Below are positions 13,842 through 16,925 of a stretch of DNA of 16,925 nt, in pieces. The stretch's first letter is position 1. Every line of letters starts with the position of its first letter. The position numbers and the translations under genes are program-made. The DNA lies in the NCBI GenBank assembly GCA_946478915.1, contig CAMLER010000023.1, positions 1-16,925 on the forward strand. Direction: 5' to 3'. This DNA comes from an uncultured Chryseolinea sp. (GTDB lineage Bacteria; Bacteroidota; Bacteroidia; Cytophagales; Cyclobacteriaceae). Below the pieces are notes generated by a model that was given only the letters and a program-made list of their open reading frames with translations, was not told the origin of the DNA and searched no databases.

Positions 13842-14729
13842 ATGAAAAAGATCGTTGTCGCAAGTATCATCATGTTGTTCGCGTCATGCACTGAGGAGGA
13901 AGTGACCTCGCGCGAATTCGCGCGTGTAAAAACTACTGAGGTGACAGACATAAATGGAACAGGAGCTACCTTTCACGCTATCGTCCCTTCCTCACCGGTA
14001 TCCGTTAGTGATCACGGTTTTCTTTGGCATGATCAAACATCACCGCTCTTTGAAAATGCGGATAGAATTTCTTTAGGACCAGTCACCCAACTTGGACCCT
14101 TTGAAGCGTTATGTGAGCGTGGTCTATCAAAAGGCAAGAAATATTACGTGCGAGGTTACGCGGTCTCTGATAATAACATAATCTACGGAAACGTCGTCCA
14201 ATTTATAAGCATGGGTAGCAAGCCACCGGTCTTGGTGGACTTTAATCCCAAAGTGGCGTCATGGGGAGATACGATAACTGTTACGGGGCAGAACTTCTCA
14301 GTAAGTTCTACTAAGAATGTCGTCAAGTTTGATGCGTCGACGGCCATTTTTATAGATGCTTCCAGCGATGTCATTCGGGTTAAGGTGCCATACGATATAC
14401 AGAACGAACTTACCTCCATTTCCATTATCGAGGCCGCCACTGGTCACACATCGACAGTACCAACTAATTTTCAACTTCTGGCTCCAATAATCAACTCGGT
14501 TACACCATCGTCGGCACCTGTTGAGTCAACGGTTGTGATCGAGGGAAAATATTTGGGTAGCACAAAGAGGCGAGTTTTTTTCAACAGCGAAGAAGGAACA
14601 ATTGTAAACACCACACTGACATCCATCACTTGTAAGGTGCCGCCCGGCTTGCCTTCTGGACAAGTCACTTTGAAGGTAATAACGGGCAATGGTAATTTAT
14701 TTACTACAACTACCTTCGAGATAGAATAA
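13842..14729 (+). CDS. IPT/TIG-domain lipoprotein
   Basis: This 295-residue protein has a short lipoprotein signal with lipobox FASC (Cys16), so it should be membrane anchored and periplasmic or surface exposed. Residues about 25-125 resemble the fibronectin-type-like module common in Bacteroidota surface proteins (GATFHAIV, HGFLWH, KYYVRGYAV). Two IPT/TIG immunoglobulin-like domains follow: about 128-212 (PVLVDFNPKVASWGDTITVTGQNF) and about 214-295 (PIINSVTPSSAPVESTVVIEGKYL). Such modules bind carbohydrate or protein or act as spacers, and no enzyme motif is seen. It is translated just behind the barrel protein, four bases apart, which suggests a functional pair. It converges with the TIM-barrel gene, leaving only 34 bp between stops. 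Confidence 0.82.
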   Translation: MKKIVVASIIMLFASCTEEEVTSREFARVKTTEVTDINGTGATFHAIVPSSPVSVSDHGFLWHDQTSPLFENADRISLGPVTQLGPFEALCERGLSKGKKYYVRGYAVSDNNIIYGNVVQFISMGSKPPVLVDFNPKVASWGDTITVTGQNFSVSSTKNVVKFDASTAIFIDASSDVIRVKVPYDIQNELTSISIIEAATGHTSTVPTNFQLLAPIINSVTPSSAPVESTVVIEGKYLGSTKRRVFFNSEEGTIVNTTLTSITCKVPPGLPSGQVTLKVITGNGNLFTTTTFEIE

Positions 14730-14763
14730 TGTGTATTTCTATTGCAACACGTGATCACAACGA

Positions 14764-15675
14764 TCACCCTATTGCTCGTTTAACCTGATTAAAAAGGTTT
14801 GTTACTTTTTGTTTCGGATTGCCAGGTCCTAATGTCTCTATGGGAATATAACCTTTATAACCCGCAGCATTGATGATTTTTATTAATCTTGAAATATCGG
14901 CAGGTACTTCAGCCCCACCAACAAACACGTGCTCTTTAATTTGCCAGTTAACAGCATATTTGGCGGATTTTTCGATTTCATCATACGGGTTGTGAACCCG
15001 GTAGCTGCCGGTGTCCAGTATGAGCCCAAACCATTCCGAGTCAATCTTTTCGATAATTTCATTTGCCTGTTCGGCAGTCTGAATAAAATCGTTGTGGTTT
15101 TGTATGGCTACGATCACGCCATTCTTTTGTCCATGGTCGACACATTCCCTGATATCACGTAACATCCACTCCAAAATTTGAGGACGCGTATGACCTTTCG
15201 GGTTTTGTGTGCCTGCAAAAATTCTCAAAACCGGAGCGCCAAGCTTCGAGGCAGCTTCAACCCAGTTTTTTACAAGGGTTACATGATCGCTTCGTTTTTT
15301 AACATCCGGCTCTGTAAAATCGTTGCGCACACCCGTGCCGGTGATGTCCAGGCCAAGGCGAAATGCCTTTTGCTTTATATGATAAAGGTATTTGTCGTCA
15401 GGAACGGATGGATAACCGGGGAAATAATAGGCAGTGATATCGACGCCATCAAAACCGATTTCAGAGCAAGTTTCCAGCAGATTATCAAGGGTCATGGTTT
15501 TGTCCATGAGCGGATCGTTGAACGAAAAGGCATTAAGGCTCATCTTAAGTCTGCTCTCGCCAGTGTTGATATTTCTATCTTGATGAATATCCTTGGCAGA
15601 AGCGCCTGGCGCTGCCAATAAGGGTAGAGAAATTATGGATTGTAGAAATCTTCTGCGCTTGAAGAATGCATTCAT
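14764..15675 (-). CDS. Tat-exported sugar phosphate isomerase/epimerase-like TIM-barrel protein
   Basis: This 303-residue protein has a twin-arginine-like signal (KRRRFLQSI at 6-14, hydrophobic to about 22, AxA site near 24-27), implying export in a folded, possibly metal-loaded state. The body is a xylose-isomerase-like TIM barrel. Visible likely active-site positions are Glu/Asp near 76-79 (FDGVDI), Asn193 and His194 (IQNHND), Asp221 (LDTGS) and Glu280 (IPIETLG). The position where the other TIM barrel of this window has His (MHLKD) reads Gln245 (WQIKE), so one metal ligand differs. Reaction and substrate are unknown. It is distinct from, and only distantly similar to, the TIM-barrel protein at 9281-10159. 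No gene follows closely on the same strand. Confidence 0.85.
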   Translation of the reverse strand: MNAFFKRRRFLQSIISLPLLAAPGASAKDIHQDRNINTGESRLKMSLNAFSFNDPLMDKTMTLDNLLETCSEIGFDGVDITAYYFPGYPSVPDDKYLYHIKQKAFRLGLDITGTGVRNDFTEPDVKKRSDHVTLVKNWVEAASKLGAPVLRIFAGTQNPKGHTRPQILEWMLRDIRECVDHGQKNGVIVAIQNHNDFIQTAEQANEIIEKIDSEWFGLILDTGSYRVHNPYDEIEKSAKYAVNWQIKEHVFVGGAEVPADISRLIKIINAAGYKGYIPIETLGPGNPKQKVTNLFNQVKRAIG

Positions 15676-15810
15676 GCAAATGAAGGTAGCGCACGCCGGC
15701 TCCTTCTACAAAAAAAGTTTATTAAACCTCACTTGGTTATGTTGAAAGGCAGATGGGAGAGTTGAACCGGAATATTCCCAATAATAATTATGAAGAGGCG
15801 GTACCGTATG

Positions 15811-15990
15811 TTATGCAACCTTCCTGCGGTATTCTTCTACCTGTTGACTCAGTTTTCCCCACTCTTTAACGGCGACCATCAAATGTCTCGTTGACACCTG
15901 GTATTTTTCGCGCCAGTACTTTGCTTCTTCCTCAGCAGTATTAAACGTTTTTCTTTCCGGTAATTCGAAGATTCCTTTCTTTGATTTCAT
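15811..15990 (-). CDS. Small DUF3606-like protein
   Basis: This 59-codon frame begins MKSKKGIFELPERKTFNTAE and ends VEEYRRKVA. The central phrase EAKYWREKYQVSTRHLMVAV, followed by EWGKLSQQVEEY, matches the layout of the DUF3606 family: about 55-60 residues, a conserved YW, a short helix-turn-helix-like core and a terminal VxxY. The function of that family is not known. Its charge pattern and the start immediately before a strongly hydrophilic helix look like real coding sequence. It stands alone, 135 bp upstream of the Tat TIM-barrel gene on the same strand. No confident ribosome site was seen. Confidence 0.7.
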   Translation of the reverse strand: MKSKKGIFELPERKTFNTAEEEAKYWREKYQVSTRHLMVAVKEWGKLSQQVEEYRRKVA

Positions 15991-16280
15991 ATAGGGGTTT
16001 TTATCCCATCAATTGCAAGAACTACTCCAGTATCCGGGAGAGTTTCTATGCAATGCGTGAAAACGAAATAAAACTTGGAAAGGACGCTAAATACGGGCTT
16101 TTTTTCAGATTATTTTTTAGGTCGAAGTCCACATGAGGAAGTTATTCAGGTTAAAAAGTCTCGAATTGGACTTCATTTGCCATTCCAATTCCCAAAATTG
16201 AAGCATCCTTTAGTTCCTACCGCGAAAAACGGTTTTCAGCCACTATCTAACTTTATGTAGTTTCGAGACAAAACAGTTCA
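15991..16280. other. Intergenic region between divergent genes
   Basis: About 290 bp separate the small DUF3606-like gene from the pseudouridine synthase gene, which point away from each other, so promoters for both should lie here. A 61-codon frame at 16075-16260 starting at TTG and several shorter ones show no family resemblance and are not counted as genes. No hairpin or repeat of note was found. Confidence 0.5.
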
Positions 16281-16925
16281 ATGTCGGCGACAAATCTTAT
16301 TGCGATGCCTCCCTTTTCAGTCCTTTTCGAGGATAATCATTTACTCATCGTGAATAAATCGGCTGGTGTTTTAAGTCAATCTGACGCAACGGGGGACAAG
16401 TCGCTTGTAGATTTCGGGAAGGAATACATAAAAGATAAATATCAAAAGCCTGGGGCGGTGTTTCTTGGACTGGTTCATCGCCTTGACCGGCCGGTAAGCG
16501 GTGTAGTGGTTCTTGCGCGTACATCGAAGGCGTTGGAGCGAATGAACGCTCTGTTTCGCAATAAGGAAACCGAGAAAATTTACTGGGCCTTGGTTTCCAA
16601 AAAGCCGCCGGCTGCAGAAGGAACATTGAACCATTGGCTTTTAAAAGACACTGCGAAGAACCGAACGACCGCATTTAAGGTTGAAAAGCCAGGTTCTCAG
16701 CATGCCACGCTTCATTATAAAGTTCTCGCGCAGGCCAACGCGGTATATCTGCTTGAGGTCAAGCCGATCACTGGAAGACCTCATCAAATTCGCGTACAAC
16801 TTTCAAACATGGGCTGTGTTATTAAAGGTGATACGAAATATGGAGACGACAAGCCAAACGAAGATGGAAGCATTTATTTGCATGCCAGACAATTAACTTT
16901 TGTACACCCCGTTAGAAATACCCCT
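16281..16925 (+). CDS. RluA-family rRNA/tRNA pseudouridine synthase, 3'-truncated
   Basis: Frame open from the ATG at 16281 to the window edge, giving 215 residues; the protein is cut off near its end because short RluA-type enzymes are about 220-240 residues. It shows the early VLFEDNHLLIVNKSAGV strand, then the catalytic HRLDRPVSG motif with Asp69, the KIYWALV motif and the C-terminal LEVKPITGRPHQIRVQL and HARQLTFVHP motifs. These are diagnostic of RluA/RluC/RluD-type enzymes that convert uridine to pseudouridine in rRNA or tRNA. No S4 domain precedes the catalytic domain, so it is the short form. The target uridine is not readable. A second ATG at 16305 is a possible alternative start. Confidence 0.9.
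   Translation, partial: MSATNLIAMPPFSVLFEDNHLLIVNKSAGVLSQSDATGDKSLVDFGKEYIKDKYQKPGAVFLGLVHRLDRPVSGVVVLARTSKALERMNALFRNKETEKIYWALVSKKPPAAEGTLNHWLLKDTAKNRTTAFKVEKPGSQHATLHYKVLAQANAVYLLEVKPITGRPHQIRVQLSNMGCVIKGDTKYGDDKPNEDGSIYLHARQLTFVHPVRNTP

Noticed and set aside
14751..14767. Short GTGATC...GATCAC hairpin between the convergent TIG and TIM-barrel genes
   Set aside because: Six base pairs only, no T tract, and it overlaps the stop codon of the TIM-barrel gene. Not sufficient for a terminator call.
16075..16260. 61-codon open frame on the + strand starting at TTG
   Set aside because: No recognisable domain, weak start codon and no ribosome site. It shares the bases TAAAACTTGGAAAGGA with the window start, but one short match is not evidence of a duplicated gene.

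Overview
The window looks like chromosomal DNA of a Bacteroidota bacterium, probably a soil or water Cytophagales-type organism. The signs are lipoproteins with short lipoboxes, many exported enzymes with signal peptides ending in an AQ-type cleavage site, a Reg_prop/Y_Y_Y propeller sensor, an outer-membrane barrel ending in Phe, TIG-domain lipoproteins, A-rich leaders without clear Shine-Dalgarno sites, and intergenic repeats of the CGCAAAG kind. G+C is in the mid-40s by eye. No tRNA, rRNA, CRISPR array, phage module or transposase gene was found.

Layout. Positions 1-592 (+) hold the C-terminal part of a dipeptide (L-Ala-D/L-Glu type) epimerase. It converges with an SDR oxidoreductase (715-1461, -), which is divergent from a GH43 lipoprotein glycosidase (1616-2737, +). 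Positions 2738-3476 have no gene and carry short tandem repeats, a perfect 12-bp palindromic stem and a roughly 600-bp repeat element with nested inverted repeats. A leftward block follows: YceI-like protein (8277-8828), a propeller sensor ending in a phosphoacceptor-type helical region without an ATPase domain (5594-8269), a DUF1801-type small protein (5195-5542) and an exported lectin-like plus PD40 propeller protein (3477-5021). Positions 8829-9280 have no recognisable gene.

A compact leftward operon (12404 to 9281) encodes a Tat-exported gluconate-2-dehydrogenase subunit-3-like protein, a GMC flavin oxidoreductase and an exported TIM-barrel sugar isomerase/epimerase-like protein. It resembles periplasmic glycoside/sugar dehydrogenase systems. 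Divergent from it is a two-gene rightward unit: an outer-membrane barrel protein (12644-13837) and a TIG/IPT lipoprotein (13842-14729). It converges with a second exported TIM-barrel protein with a twin-arginine signal (14764-15675, -). A 59-residue DUF3606-like small gene (15811-15990, -) comes next, and the window ends inside an RluA-family pseudouridine synthase (16281 to the edge, +).

Taken together, the region is rich in cell-envelope sugar and glycan handling: the GH43 glycosidase, the GMC dehydrogenase unit, two exported TIM barrels and a lectin/propeller protein. It also carries signalling and housekeeping genes. I see no clearly new defence or mobile system. The most interesting items are the sensor lacking an ATPase domain, the GMC/TIM-barrel cassette without a cytochrome gene, and the repeat element.
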